Position numbers and translations under genes: made by a program. Below are positions 1-8,398 of a stretch of 10,186 nt of DNA, in pieces. Source of the DNA: Amphritea sp. (GTDB taxonomy: Bacteria; Pseudomonadota; Gammaproteobacteria; Pseudomonadales; Nitrincolaceae); contig JAIBDA010000041.1 of the NCBI GenBank assembly GCA_024679635.1, positions 1-10,186 on the forward strand, in the 5' to 3' direction. The notes beneath the pieces were generated by a model. It made no database searches and was not told where the DNA came from. It was given only the letters and a program-made list of their open reading frames with translations. The stretch's first letter is position 1. Every line of letters begins with the position of its first letter.

Positions 1-285
1 CTGTTTAAGAACGGGCCAAAGAAACGATTCCCGTACCGCCTCAAACTGTGAAGCCCCGTAATACACCAGAAATATCTGCACCAACAGCGGTGTACCACGG
101 AAAAAATAGATATAGGCAAAGGGAAAAGCCTTCACCCAGGTACTGTTTGAAGCCCGCATCAGCGCCAGCGGAATGGCCAGGGCGATACCGATCAAACCGG
201 AGACTAGCACCAGCTCCAGCGTTAACCAGGCGCCGTCCAACAGGCGAGGAATATATTGCCAGATTACACCCCATTCCCAGCTCAT
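1..285 (-). CDS. Amino-acid ABC transporter permease, HisM/ArtM type (partial, C-terminus beyond left edge)
   Basis: This is the second inner-membrane permease subunit of a polar amino-acid importer, which would pair with the upstream permease to form the translocation channel. The first 95 codons are in the window; the reading frame is open to base 1, so the C-terminal half, including the EAA loop that contacts the ATPase, lies outside. Visible features are an N-terminal amphipathic stretch (MSWEWGVIWQ), a first membrane span at about residues 20-43, and the family motif FRGTPLLVQ at 62-70, which matches HisM (FRGTPLYVQ) closely. The ATG overlaps the stop of the preceding permease gene by 4 bp (ATGA), which indicates translational coupling. 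A weak GGGGG tract lies 8 nt upstream of the start, inside the previous gene. The subfamily is clear from the motif and context; the exact substrate is not. Confidence 0.9.
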   Translation of the reverse strand, partial: MSWEWGVIWQYIPRLLDGAWLTLELVLVSGLIGIALAIPLALMRASNSTWVKAFPFAYIYFFRGTPLLVQIFLVYYGASQFEAVRESFLWPVLKQ

Positions 286-974
286 GAGCTATGCCCCCGG
301 GCAGCCGGATTGGCCACCCGTTCCATAAACATCGTAAAGCCGGTGGTGGCCGCTGTTAGCAACAGATAGATCAATGCGGCTACCAGAAAGAAGGTAAAGG
401 GTTCTTTGGTTGAGCTAATCGCAACCTGAGACTGGCGCATGATATCGTTCAGACCCACCACTGAAACCAGGGCGGTATCTTTCAGCAGCACTTGAAACAG
501 ATTACCTAAGCCCGGTATTGCCAACCGCCAAACCTGAGGCAGAATAATCCGAAAGAAGGTTCGGGGAGTACTCATACCGCAGGCCAGCCCCGCCTCCCAC
601 TGACCTTTGGGTATCTCCATCATCGCCATGCGGAAAACTTCTGTAGCATAGGCACCGAAAGCAATCGACAGAGCCGCGACACCGGCCACAAAGGGACCGA
701 TCTCAATATATTCGTCGTAACCAAAAAAACCGGCAATCCACATCAGGAACTGAGAGCCACCAAAGTAGATAGTTAACACCAGTAACAATTCAGGCAAACC
801 CCGAACCAGAGTGGTATACCCTGTTCCCAGCCAACGGGCCAGTCGGTTTTTGGACAGTTTAGCCGATGCCCCCAGCAAGCCAAATACCAAGCCTACCAAA
901 AGGCTGGAAAGAGCCAATTGAATGGTAACCCAGGTACCGGAGATCAGGAGATGGCCAAAGCCTTGCAGATCCAT
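282..974 (-). CDS. Amino-acid ABC transporter permease, HisQ/ArtQ type
   Basis: This 230-residue inner-membrane permease subunit of the His/Arg/Lys/Orn-type importer has nearly the length of E. coli HisQ (228) and resembles it along its whole length. Shared stretches include GYTTLVRGLPELLL at 52-65 (HisQ: GYTTLIRGVPDLVL) and KDTALVSVVGLND at 165-177. Hydrophobic spans lie at roughly 12-37, 58-80, 94-118, 153-175 and 193-218. The EAA loop that docks on the ATPase is at 127-150 (EAGLACG, ending in IILPQVWR). It is third in a four-gene operon: it follows the binding-protein gene after 67 bp that contain a terminator-like hairpin, and it overlaps the next permease gene by 4 bp. The Shine-Dalgarno signal is weak (AGG, 8 nt before the ATG), so its translation may be low relative to the binding protein. 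Confidence 0.95.
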   Translation of the reverse strand: MDLQGFGHLLISGTWVTIQLALSSLLVGLVFGLLGASAKLSKNRLARWLGTGYTTLVRGLPELLLVLTIYFGGSQFLMWIAGFFGYDEYIEIGPFVAGVAALSIAFGAYATEVFRMAMMEIPKGQWEAGLACGMSTPRTFFRIILPQVWRLAIPGLGNLFQVLLKDTALVSVVGLNDIMRQSQVAISSTKEPFTFFLVAALIYLLLTAATTGFTMFMERVANPAARGHSS

Positions 975-985
975 GAGATTCGCCT

Positions 986-1012
986 AAAAACGGACCGACC
1001 AAAGGCCGGCCC
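986..1012 (-). terminator. Terminator-like hairpin inside the ABC operon (attenuator candidate)
   Basis: On the minus strand bases 1012-1004 (GGGCCGGCC) pair with 1000-992 (GGTCGGTCC) around a TTT loop. This gives 9 bp, seven Watson-Crick and two G-U. One G and then five T (990-986) follow. It lies 29 nt after the binding-protein stop codon and ends 11 nt before the permease ATG at 974. The structure has the stem and U-tract of an intrinsic terminator, but it sits within an operon. It probably gives partial termination and/or protects the 3' end of the binding-protein message, as known for other binding-protein/permease operons. Confidence 0.7.
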
Positions 1013-1041
1013 CGATTGCTAAATAGAGACTAAATAGCTAA

Positions 1042-1803
1042 TTAATAGATAGAAAACGGAAAGTATTTTTCGTTGATTTTCGCGTAGGTACCATCGGCCA
1101 CAATCGCCTTGATCGCAGTGCTGAACTTATCTTTCAGCGCATCACCTTTACGTACGGCGATACCAATCTCATCATTGATATCGATATCTTCACCACTAAA
1201 CGCGAAGCCTTTGCCACCGTCGGTGCGCAACCAGTCATAGGCTGGGAATTTATCAGACAACAAAGCGTCCAAGCGGCCGCTGGTCAGATCCAGATAAGCG
1301 TTATCCTGAGTGTCGTAGAGTTTCACATCAACCACATCGCCCAGATTATCTTCCAGATACTGACCGGCAATAGTCGCTCGCTGAGCGCCAACCGTTTTAC
1401 CTTTCAGACCCTCTTTTGTCACTTCAACACTGCTGCCGTCTGCGGTAACAAAGGCCAACACATTGGAGTAATACTTTTCGGAGAAATCTACAACACGCAT
1501 ACGCTCTTCGGTGATCGACATAGACGCGATGATCGCATCATATTTACGCGCACGAAGACCTGGAATAATACCATCCCAGTCCTGCGCCACGATTTCACAA
1601 TCAGCTTTCATCTGCGCGCAAAGCGCTTTGGCAATCTCGACATCAAAGCCGATCAGCTCACCGCTGGAATCGACCATATTGAAAGGAGCATAAGCGCCCT
1701 CTGTAGCGATACGGATCTTATCACCGGCAGTTGCCACCTGGGCTGCCATCAGGCCGCCCGTAAGAAGAGCGGCTACGGCAAAAAGTTTACGAATTTTCAT
1801 CAT
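1042..1803 (-). CDS. Periplasmic amino-acid-binding protein of ABC importer (HisJ/ArtI/LAO family)
   Basis: This is the extracytoplasmic solute receptor (SBP family 3) that delivers a polar, probably basic, amino acid to the permease. It is 253 residues long (HisJ 260, ArtI 243). A signal peptide covers about residues 1-27: positively charged MMKIRK, a hydrophobic core, then ATA before GDK. The mature part follows HisJ closely: YAPF (38-41), GELIGFDVEIAKALC, then SITEER with Arg101 at the HisJ Arg77 position (carboxylate binding), and Asp184 at the HisJ Asp161 position (amino-group binding). Cys62 and Cys69 have the same seven-residue spacing as the HisJ disulfide pair. I chose the start at 1803 (ATGATG, the second ATG at 1800) because AAGGG lies 6-9 nt upstream and the signal peptide begins there. 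The frame stays open to 1986, but that extension overlaps the ATPase gene and lacks family similarity. Ligand identity (Arg, Lys, Orn or His) cannot be settled by eye. Confidence 0.93.
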   Translation of the reverse strand: MMKIRKLFAVAALLTGGLMAAQVATAGDKIRIATEGAYAPFNMVDSSGELIGFDVEIAKALCAQMKADCEIVAQDWDGIIPGLRARKYDAIIASMSITEERMRVVDFSEKYYSNVLAFVTADGSSVEVTKEGLKGKTVGAQRATIAGQYLEDNLGDVVDVKLYDTQDNAYLDLTSGRLDALLSDKFPAYDWLRTDGGKGFAFSGEDIDINDEIGIAVRKGDALKDKFSTAIKAIVADGTYAKINEKYFPFSIY

Positions 1804-1843
1804 CTGTTTCCCTTTAGCTTTTTCATCAAAAAAAAATAAAACC

Positions 1844-2617
1844 TTACCGGTGACTGGCCATAAATTCCTGCACACGGGTAGACTTCGGGTTATTAAACAC
1901 TTGATCAGGAGGGCCAATCTCTTCAATCTGCCCCTCGTGCAGAAAAACGACCTGGCTGGAAACGTCGCGGGCAAAGCGCATCTCATGAGTCACGATCAGC
2001 ATGGTTCGTCCTTCCTCAGCCAGCTCTTTCATCACCGCCAGAACCTCATTGACCAGCTCTGGGTCGAGTGCAGAAGTCGGTTCATCAAACAGCAGCACTT
2101 GCGGATCCATTGCCAATGTTCGGGCAATCGCTACACGCTGTTTCTGCCCGCCGGACAAGTTATCCGGATAAGCATTGCGTTTATCCGCCAGCCCCACCTT
2201 TGCCAACAACTGTTCTGCCCGGGCAATAGCCTCAGCCTTAGACTGCTTCAGCACCTGGATAGGCGCCTCAATAATATTCTCTAATATAGTTTTATGAGGC
2301 CAGAGATTGAAACTTTGAAAGACAAAACCGATACGCGAGCGCATCTGCTCCAACTGTTTACGATTTGCCGCGACGAGATTTCCATCTTTGCCCGGTTTAA
2401 GCACCAGGCTTTCATCGCCGACCGTAATTTCACCCTTGCTAGGATTTTCCAACAGGTTGATACAACGTAACAGAGTACTTTTGCCCGAGCCACTCGAGCC
2501 CAGAATTGAAATAACATCGCCGTCATTAGCGGTCAGTGATACGCCTTTGAGAACCTCAAGGTCGCCATAAGATTTATAAATATCGTTCAGCACCAGTGCT
2601 GTTTTGGCATTCGCCAT
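1844..2617 (-). CDS. ATP-binding protein of polar amino-acid ABC importer (HisP/ArtP type)
   Basis: This cytoplasmic ATPase would power the importer as a homodimer bound to the two permeases. It has 257 residues, essentially the length of HisP. All nucleotide-binding motifs are intact: Walker A GSSGSGKST (40-48), Q-loop Gln101 in VFQSFNLWPH, signature LSGGQ (154-158), Walker B VLLFDE (174-179), D-loop SALD (182-185) and switch His211. The segments EVLKGVSL, LRCINLLE and VLENxxEAPIQVL-like 111-123 are typical of the HisP/GlnQ group. It is the first gene of the operon and the binding-protein gene follows 40 bp later. GGAAG lies 7 nt before the ATG. The 40-bp gap to the next gene contains nine consecutive T on the coding strand but no GC-rich stem, so I do not read it as a terminator. 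Confidence 0.97.
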   Translation of the reverse strand: MANAKTALVLNDIYKSYGDLEVLKGVSLTANDGDVISILGSSGSGKSTLLRCINLLENPSKGEITVGDESLVLKPGKDGNLVAANRKQLEQMRSRIGFVFQSFNLWPHKTILENIIEAPIQVLKQSKAEAIARAEQLLAKVGLADKRNAYPDNLSGGQKQRVAIARTLAMDPQVLLFDEPTSALDPELVNEVLAVMKELAEEGRTMLIVTHEMRFARDVSSQVVFLHEGQIEEIGPPDQVFNNPKSTRVQEFMASHR

Positions 2618-2682
2618 GTTAAGGCTTCCGTATCGTTCTTATTGTGCCGTGGATAACAGCGACCAATGAAGGATAGCACTCC

Positions 2683-2697
2683 CACCGTCAAACGGTG
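2683..2697. promoter_or_regulatory. Perfect inverted repeat upstream of the ABC operon (operator or leader hairpin candidate)
   Basis: CACCGT-CAA-ACGGTG is a perfect 6-bp dyad with a 3-nt centre, 66 bp upstream of the ATPase start. On the minus strand it is flanked by AGCAC and GTGCT, which could pair outside it with an offset. It could be an operator for a repressor of the transport operon or a hairpin in the 5' leader. It matches no binding-site consensus that I recognise (it is not an ARG box). Confidence 0.35.
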
Positions 2698-2739
2698 CTG
2701 ATCAGGAGAAACCGGCAGGATCCACCGCCACTGTTACCC

Positions 2740-2768
2740 ATATTTCCTATCGGAAACTCAGAGTGCAA
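2740..2768 (-). promoter_or_regulatory. Possible sigma-70 promoter of the ABC operon
   Basis: On the minus strand TTGCAC (2768-2763) and AAATAT (2745-2740) are separated by 17 bp. The -35 is good but the -10 matches only half of the consensus. It lies about 120 bp upstream of the ATPase ATG, which would leave a leader containing the dyad at 2683-2697. This is only a candidate by inspection. Confidence 0.25.
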
Positions 2769-2854
2769 AAAAGCAATTTCCCATAAAAAAGGACCTGAGG
2801 CAAACGAAAATTGACCGGGAAGTCAGAAAGGAACTGTCGTAAAGACGACCAATA

Positions 2855-2880
2855 ACAAAAAATGGCCCCTCGGGGCCATT
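2855..2880 (-). terminator. Rho-independent terminator after ppk1
   Basis: On the minus strand AATGGCCCC (2880-2872, complement read 5'-3') pairs perfectly with GGGGCCATT (2869-2861); the two central bases plus the innermost pair form the loop. The lower stem runs directly into a T tract (TTTTTTGTT, 2862-2854). It begins 29 bp after the ppk1 stop codon. It separates hemB-ppk1 transcription from the ABC operon on the same strand. Confidence 0.88.
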
Positions 2881-2908
2881 AGTAATTCACAGTAGATAAC
2901 TCAAAGAA

Positions 2909-5122
2909 TCAGCTGGCAAACTCTTTCAGTAAGGTATCCTGAGCACTGATAAGCTCTTCATCTTCGCCGGGCTTATTCAGCGTGTAACTGCCATCTGAAT
3001 TCAGCTCCCAGCTACGACTGTTATCGGCCAGATAAAGGTCCAGATCACGTTTAACCCGATCTGCCAGCTTACCGGTCAGCGGAAAGCCTGTCTCTACCCG
3101 GTTAAGCATGTTGCGCTCCATCCAGTCGGCACTGGCGCACAACACATCAGGCTTACCTTTGTTAGCAAAGTAATACACCCGGGTATGCTCCAGAAAGCGA
3201 CCGATAATAGAACGTACCGAGATATTTTCAGAGATGCCTTCAATACCCGGGCGCAAACGGCACATTCCGCGCACGATCAACTCGATTTTCACCCCTTTTT
3301 GAGAGGCCAGATAGAGCGCACGTATCAATTGCGGCTCGGTCAGCCCGTTAATCTTGACAATGATATGACCCTGCTTGCCATGCTTACCTTCCCGTTCAAT
3401 CATCTCAATCATACGAGAGTGCAAAGTGAACGGCGCATTGTGCAGCTTCTTCAGCCGAAGAATCTTGCCCATGCCGGTGAGCTGCTGGAAAATTTTGTGA
3501 ACATCTTCACCCACATCGGCATCACTGGTCATATAGCTATAGTCGGTATACAGACGCGCAGTACCCGAGTGGTAGTTACCTGTGCCCAGGTGAGCATAAC
3601 GCACCAGTTTGCCCTCTTCCCGGCGCACAACAAGCATCATTTTAGCGTGGGTTTTAAAATCAACTACCCCGTATACAACCAGCGCACCCGCTTCCTGTAA
3701 ACGGCCCGCCAACTGCAGGTTAGACTCCTCATCAAAACGCGCCCGCAGCTCAATAACGACTGTCACCTCTTTACCGCTACGGGCAGCATCCACCAGCGCA
3801 TCTACAATATCGGAGTTCACACCGGTACGATAAAGGGTCTGTTTGATTGCCAGTACTTTAGGATCTTTGGCCGCCTGCCGTAGCAGGTCTACTACGGGAG
3901 AGAAGGACTGGAAAGGATGATGCAACAGCTGATCTTTCTGACGCAGTACATCGAAGATATTTTTATGTTTGTATTTGCCGGACATTCCCGGGGTGAACGG
4001 TTTCCAACAGAGTTTTTTCCCATCGACCAGGTCCCGCAAGGCCATCATTCGGGTCAGGTTTACCGGGCCATCGACTCGATAGGTATGGGCTTCATCAAGG
4101 CTGAATTCACGCCACAGGAATCGAATCAGGTCTTCGGGGGTACGCTTATCTATTTCCAGCCGTACCGCATCACCATATTTACGCGAATGCAGCTCTCCCC
4201 TTAGAGTACGCGCCAGATCTTCTACCTCTTCGGAGTCGAAGGTAAGGTCGGCGTTTCGGGTGATACGGAACTGGTAACAGCCTTCCACTTTCATGCCCGG
4301 GAACAGTTCTTCGGCAAACTCGTGAATAATAGATGAAAGGAAGATTAGGTTATCGCCACCATTGCACAGATTATCAGGCAGACGGATCAAACGTGGCAAA
4401 GAACGTGGTGCCGGAATAATGGCCATACCACTTTCCCGGCCAAAAGCATCCTTACCATCCAGCTCGACAATAAAGTTCAGACTCTTATTGATCAGGCGGG
4501 GGAAAGGGTGAGAGGGGTCGAGTCCGATCGGGCTGACCACCGGTAGTACTTTTTCCTCAAAGAAAACGCGAATCCACTCTATCTGCTCATCGCTCCAATC
4601 GCGGCGACGCTGAAAGTGAATATCCTCTTTTTCCAGTTCAGGAAAGATGGTTTCGTTCAGGATTTTGTACTGTCGCTCAACCTGTGCACTACAAATTTCG
4701 CCTATCCGGTTCATGACCGCCTGAGGATGCAAGGCATCCGGGCCAACCGATTCACGGCTGTACTTCAGCTGCCCCATCAGTTCCGCAACACGAATCTCGA
4801 AAAACTCATCAAGGTTGCTGGAGAAGATAAGCAGGAACATCAGGCGTTCCATCAACGGGTGGGTTTCATCCAGCGCCTGTTCCAGCACTCGGATATTAAA
4901 CTGCAGATGGCTTAACTCGCGGTTGATATAAAGTGCCGGGGCTTTCAGATCTAGCGGCAGCTCCTGGACCGGCTCGGTAACAACGATCGCTTCCCGGCTT
5001 TCCACCAGTGCAATTGACGCTTCGTTTTGCTCAGCCGTCGGTTCAACTGTCTGCTCGACTTCCGACTCGACTACTGGCTCAACAACCTGCTCTGCTGCCT
5101 GTTCCTTGATCTGCTCAGTCAT
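2909..5122 (-). CDS. ppk1: Polyphosphate kinase 1
   Basis: This enzyme transfers the terminal phosphate of ATP reversibly onto inorganic polyphosphate and is usually membrane-associated. It is 737 residues long against 688 for E. coli Ppk. The core begins at about residue 62 (ALYINRELSHLQFN; E. coli LYIEKELSWLSFN), followed by SSNLDEFFEIRVAEL. The autophosphorylated histidine is His511 in RYAHLGTGNYH, and the second catalytic histidine is His492 in FKTHAKM; their 19-residue spacing equals that of E. coli His435/His454. Residues 1-60 are an added acidic, Val/Glu/Pro-rich tail with VEP/VVE repeats, probably disordered. The start at 5122 has AAGGA 8 nt upstream, and the next Met (91) is already within the conserved core, so the tail is probably translated. 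The gene follows hemB by 52 bp with no terminator between, and ends at a strong terminator. In Pseudomonas aeruginosa hemB and ppk are also neighbours. Confidence 0.98.
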   Translation of the reverse strand: MTEQIKEQAAEQVVEPVVESEVEQTVEPTAEQNEASIALVESREAIVVTEPVQELPLDLKAPALYINRELSHLQFNIRVLEQALDETHPLMERLMFLLIFSSNLDEFFEIRVAELMGQLKYSRESVGPDALHPQAVMNRIGEICSAQVERQYKILNETIFPELEKEDIHFQRRRDWSDEQIEWIRVFFEEKVLPVVSPIGLDPSHPFPRLINKSLNFIVELDGKDAFGRESGMAIIPAPRSLPRLIRLPDNLCNGGDNLIFLSSIIHEFAEELFPGMKVEGCYQFRITRNADLTFDSEEVEDLARTLRGELHSRKYGDAVRLEIDKRTPEDLIRFLWREFSLDEAHTYRVDGPVNLTRMMALRDLVDGKKLCWKPFTPGMSGKYKHKNIFDVLRQKDQLLHHPFQSFSPVVDLLRQAAKDPKVLAIKQTLYRTGVNSDIVDALVDAARSGKEVTVVIELRARFDEESNLQLAGRLQEAGALVVYGVVDFKTHAKMMLVVRREEGKLVRYAHLGTGNYHSGTARLYTDYSYMTSDADVGEDVHKIFQQLTGMGKILRLKKLHNAPFTLHSRMIEMIEREGKHGKQGHIIVKINGLTEPQLIRALYLASQKGVKIELIVRGMCRLRPGIEGISENISVRSIIGRFLEHTRVYYFANKGKPDVLCASADWMERNMLNRVETGFPLTGKLADRVKRDLDLYLADNSRSWELNSDGSYTLNKPGEDEELISAQDTLLKEFAS

Positions 5123-5174
5123 GACCGCAATCCTTCACCTCAATTAGTTATTATTTCCCTGGTGCTACTGAAGG

Positions 5175-6260
<1,086 letters not shown>

Positions 6261-6270
6261 TTATAAATAA

Positions 6271-6290
6271 AGCATTATACTTAGCATTAT
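6271..6290 (-). repeat. Tandem 8-bp direct repeat ATAATGCT in the hemB upstream region
   Basis: Minus strand ATAATGCT-AAGT-ATAATGCT, with copies at 6290-6283 and 6278-6271 (12-bp period), 86-105 bp before the hemB start. The second copy supplies the last five bases of a perfect TATAAT hexamer (6279-6274). It could be a double activator or repressor half-site or overlapping -10 elements. A chance repeat in AT-rich DNA is possible. Confidence 0.3.
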
Positions 6291-6498
6291 GGGGATAAAT
6301 CCTGAGCCCAGGATAGGTTTGATCTACCTCTGTTATATGGGACCTCCTCGAGTGATAACCACCATACATTAAAGGTATAAATAAACTTGTCAGTAAAAGT
6401 ACTGCAACTTTTCTGATCACTGTTATTATTAGCTTCTAATAAAAAATGCAGTAGCGAGTGAATAGTTCTATGTCATCAGTGAAGTTTGCCTGTCACCC

Positions 6499-6524
6499 TT
6501 GTCCTTCTGCGACACCAGGGACAA
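6499..6524 (+). promoter_or_regulatory. Hairpin covering the ribosome binding site of the GGDEF-EAL gene
   Basis: TTGTCCTT (6499-6506) can pair with AGGGACAA (6517-6524), giving 8 bp with one G-U and a 10-nt loop. The 3' arm contains the whole Shine-Dalgarno sequence AGGGA (6517-6521) of the ATG at 6529. In the folded RNA the ribosome site would be hidden. The stem is short, so its stability is uncertain. Confidence 0.4.
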
Positions 6525-6528
6525 ACTG

Positions 6529-8286
6529 ATGGCCCGCTCACTACCGCTCCGCATTGGCCTTATGGTCACCCTATTATCAGCAGGCCTGACTGCGATAATG
6601 TTATCGATTACGCTATATCTGATAAGCGTTATTTATGATCTGTCTCTTTTTGAGCCCAAGACACCAATCGACGGACCATTTACCGCTGTCGGACTGTTAG
6701 CCGCTGCTTTCATTATTCTACTGCTGCCAACCCTGCTTCTCTCACGTTTTCTGACCAAAAGATTACTCAAGCCACTGCATCAATTAACCGCTAAAACCCG
6801 TAGTTACAGTTTCGAAGGCAACCCTGTCAGCTTTGAACTGGACTCCAACGATGAATTTAGCGAGCTGGGCAAAGCGTTGCAAGATATGCAAGAGCACCTC
6901 AGCGATAGCCATCATCAGATAGAACTGATGGCCTATCGGGACCCATTAACCGGCCTGCCAAACCGCAGAGGGCTGTTTCAGGAACTGCGAAAACTAATTC
7001 TCTGGGCACGTAAACATGAAAGCAGAATTGCCCTGCTCTATATCGATCTGGATCACTTCAAGCAGGTAAACGATTCTTCAGGCCATGAGCAGGGCGACCA
7101 GATTCTTAAGGATGTCACCCAGAGACTGCTACAGCTGGTCAATCAACAGATAAGTCACCGGGAACTGCCCTTTCCTGAAGATCTGCTGCTATCCCGTCCA
7201 GGGGGCGATGAGTTCGCCATCATGCTGCCGGAGATCCAGCGAGTAGAAGAGGTTGAGCAACTCAGTCAGCTAATTATCGAAGCGATGCGACAACCATTTA
7301 GTATCGATGATAAGTATTTCTCACTGACCTGCAGTATAGGTATCACCCTCTATCCCGATGATGCTAATAGCGCTGAACGGATGCTTAAACATGCTGATAT
7401 CGCCATGTATGAATCTAAAAAATCAGGGCGTAACAAAGCCAGCTACTTTCTCCCCGCTATGCACCGTCAGGTAGAAGAACGAGTCGTTATCCAGCAGGGA
7501 ATCAGCAGCGCTATCGCAGAGAATCAACTGCATATTGAGTATCAGCCCATCGTCAGTTTAAAGAGTAAAAAGATTATCGGCGCCGAAGCACTGATACGCT
7601 GGCACCATCCCAAGCGAGGTCGTTTAGGCCCGGAAACGTTTATTCCAATTATTGAAGAATCCGATCAGATTGGCGCATTGACCGTTTGGATAATAGAGAC
7701 CGTAGCGGCAGAACTCAAAACCCTGCCGAGCCTGGGTGATACCTCTAAACTGTCGATCAATATATCCTCGGAGATTTTGAACAAACCTGAGTTAACCCGA
7801 CTGGTAGACGAAGCACTGCAAAAAGTAGAGGCGCCCAATCAGCGAATCTGTCTGGAGATTACCGAAACCAGTCTGATGAAAGATATCGATAATACTCTGC
7901 CACTGCTTAATCAATGGAAAGAAGCCGGGTACAGCATCTGGATTGATGACTTTGGTACCGGCTACTCCTCTCTGAGCTACCTCGCCAGATTACCAATCGA
8001 CGGCGTAAAGATTGATCGTAGCTTTATCCGCGATCTGAACAACTCCAAACCGGTCATAGAAACGATTCTGGCACTGGCGAAAACCATGAACCTGCTAACC
8101 GTCTCAGAAGGGATAGAAGAAACATATCAGCAACAGGAACTGACCACTCTGGGTTGTGGCTTTGGCCAGGGCTATCTCTATTCAGAGCCTCTGCGCATAA
8201 ATGCACTCAGAGAACGATTAGAACAGCAGGCCAAACGAGATGCCCATCAACTGCTGCAGTTCAAACTACCTAAAGACAGAAATTAG
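6529..8286 (+). CDS. Membrane-anchored HAMP-GGDEF-EAL protein (diguanylate cyclase/c-di-GMP phosphodiesterase)
   Basis: This 585-residue inner-membrane protein can potentially make and degrade cyclic di-GMP. Two membrane spans (about 7-38 and 52-76) flank a periplasmic loop of only about 15 residues. A HAMP-like linker follows (about 75-128; RLLKPLHQLT), then a GGDEF domain (about 136-305) with DPLTGLPNR at 138-146, metal Asp173 in YIDLDHFK and an intact GGDEF at 225-229. There is no RxxD I-site before GGDEF: the spacing is shifted by one and the Arg is absent. The EAL domain (about 320-560) keeps E353 (EAL), Asn411, Glu443, Asp473-Asp474 (loop 6, DFGTGYSSL), Lys494, Glu527 and Gln547, so phosphodiesterase activity is expected. 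I prefer ATG 6529 over an in-frame TTG at 6499, because AGGGA lies 7 nt before the ATG and the TTG has no good ribosome site. The tiny periplasmic loop makes direct ligand sensing there unlikely. Net activity cannot be read from sequence. Confidence 0.93.
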   Translation: MARSLPLRIGLMVTLLSAGLTAIMLSITLYLISVIYDLSLFEPKTPIDGPFTAVGLLAAAFIILLLPTLLLSRFLTKRLLKPLHQLTAKTRSYSFEGNPVSFELDSNDEFSELGKALQDMQEHLSDSHHQIELMAYRDPLTGLPNRRGLFQELRKLILWARKHESRIALLYIDLDHFKQVNDSSGHEQGDQILKDVTQRLLQLVNQQISHRELPFPEDLLLSRPGGDEFAIMLPEIQRVEEVEQLSQLIIEAMRQPFSIDDKYFSLTCSIGITLYPDDANSAERMLKHADIAMYESKKSGRNKASYFLPAMHRQVEERVVIQQGISSAIAENQLHIEYQPIVSLKSKKIIGAEALIRWHHPKRGRLGPETFIPIIEESDQIGALTVWIIETVAAELKTLPSLGDTSKLSINISSEILNKPELTRLVDEALQKVEAPNQRICLEITETSLMKDIDNTLPLLNQWKEAGYSIWIDDFGTGYSSLSYLARLPIDGVKIDRSFIRDLNNSKPVIETILALAKTMNLLTVSEGIEETYQQQELTTLGCGFGQGYLYSEPLRINALRERLEQQAKRDAHQLLQFKLPKDRN

Positions 8287-8398
8287 TTTATTCGGTAGCT
8301 CTCACTTTTAAGCTGCGACCACCGTCTTATCTGTCCAGTCGTACACCTATCAACTCATCAGCCTTTTCTACCCACTATGAGCACCCTTTGGTGAATTT

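Noticed and set aside
1828..1841. Run of nine T (coding strand) after the ATPase gene, as a terminator
   Set aside because: No GC-rich stem precedes it, and the downstream binding-protein gene clearly belongs to the same operon.
1804..1986. Upstream extension of the binding-protein frame, giving a 314-residue product
   Set aside because: The added N-terminus overlaps the ATPase coding region, has no family similarity, and would bury the clear signal peptide that begins at 1803/1800 behind a good ribosome site.
2836..2849. Small hairpin GTCGT/ACGAC downstream of the ppk1 terminator
   Set aside because: The stem is only 5 bp with no T tract on either side; the real terminator lies at 2855-2880.
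3185..3700. Long plus-strand open frame (171 codons) inside ppk1, with similar ones inside hemB (5310-5798) and the ATPase gene (1850-2284)
   Set aside because: These lie antisense to well-supported conserved genes and their translations show no recognisable domain. They are by-products of the codon usage of the opposite strand.
6342..6349. Strong AGGAGG ribosome-site-like sequence on the minus strand in the divergent gap
   Set aside because: No ATG, GTG or TTG follows at a usable distance, so it starts no gene.
6471..6505. Repeated TGTCA/TGTCC elements resembling a Pho box upstream of the GGDEF-EAL gene
   Set aside because: The copies at 6471, 6491 and 6500 are 20 and 9 bp apart, not the 11- or 22-bp spacing of PhoB sites.
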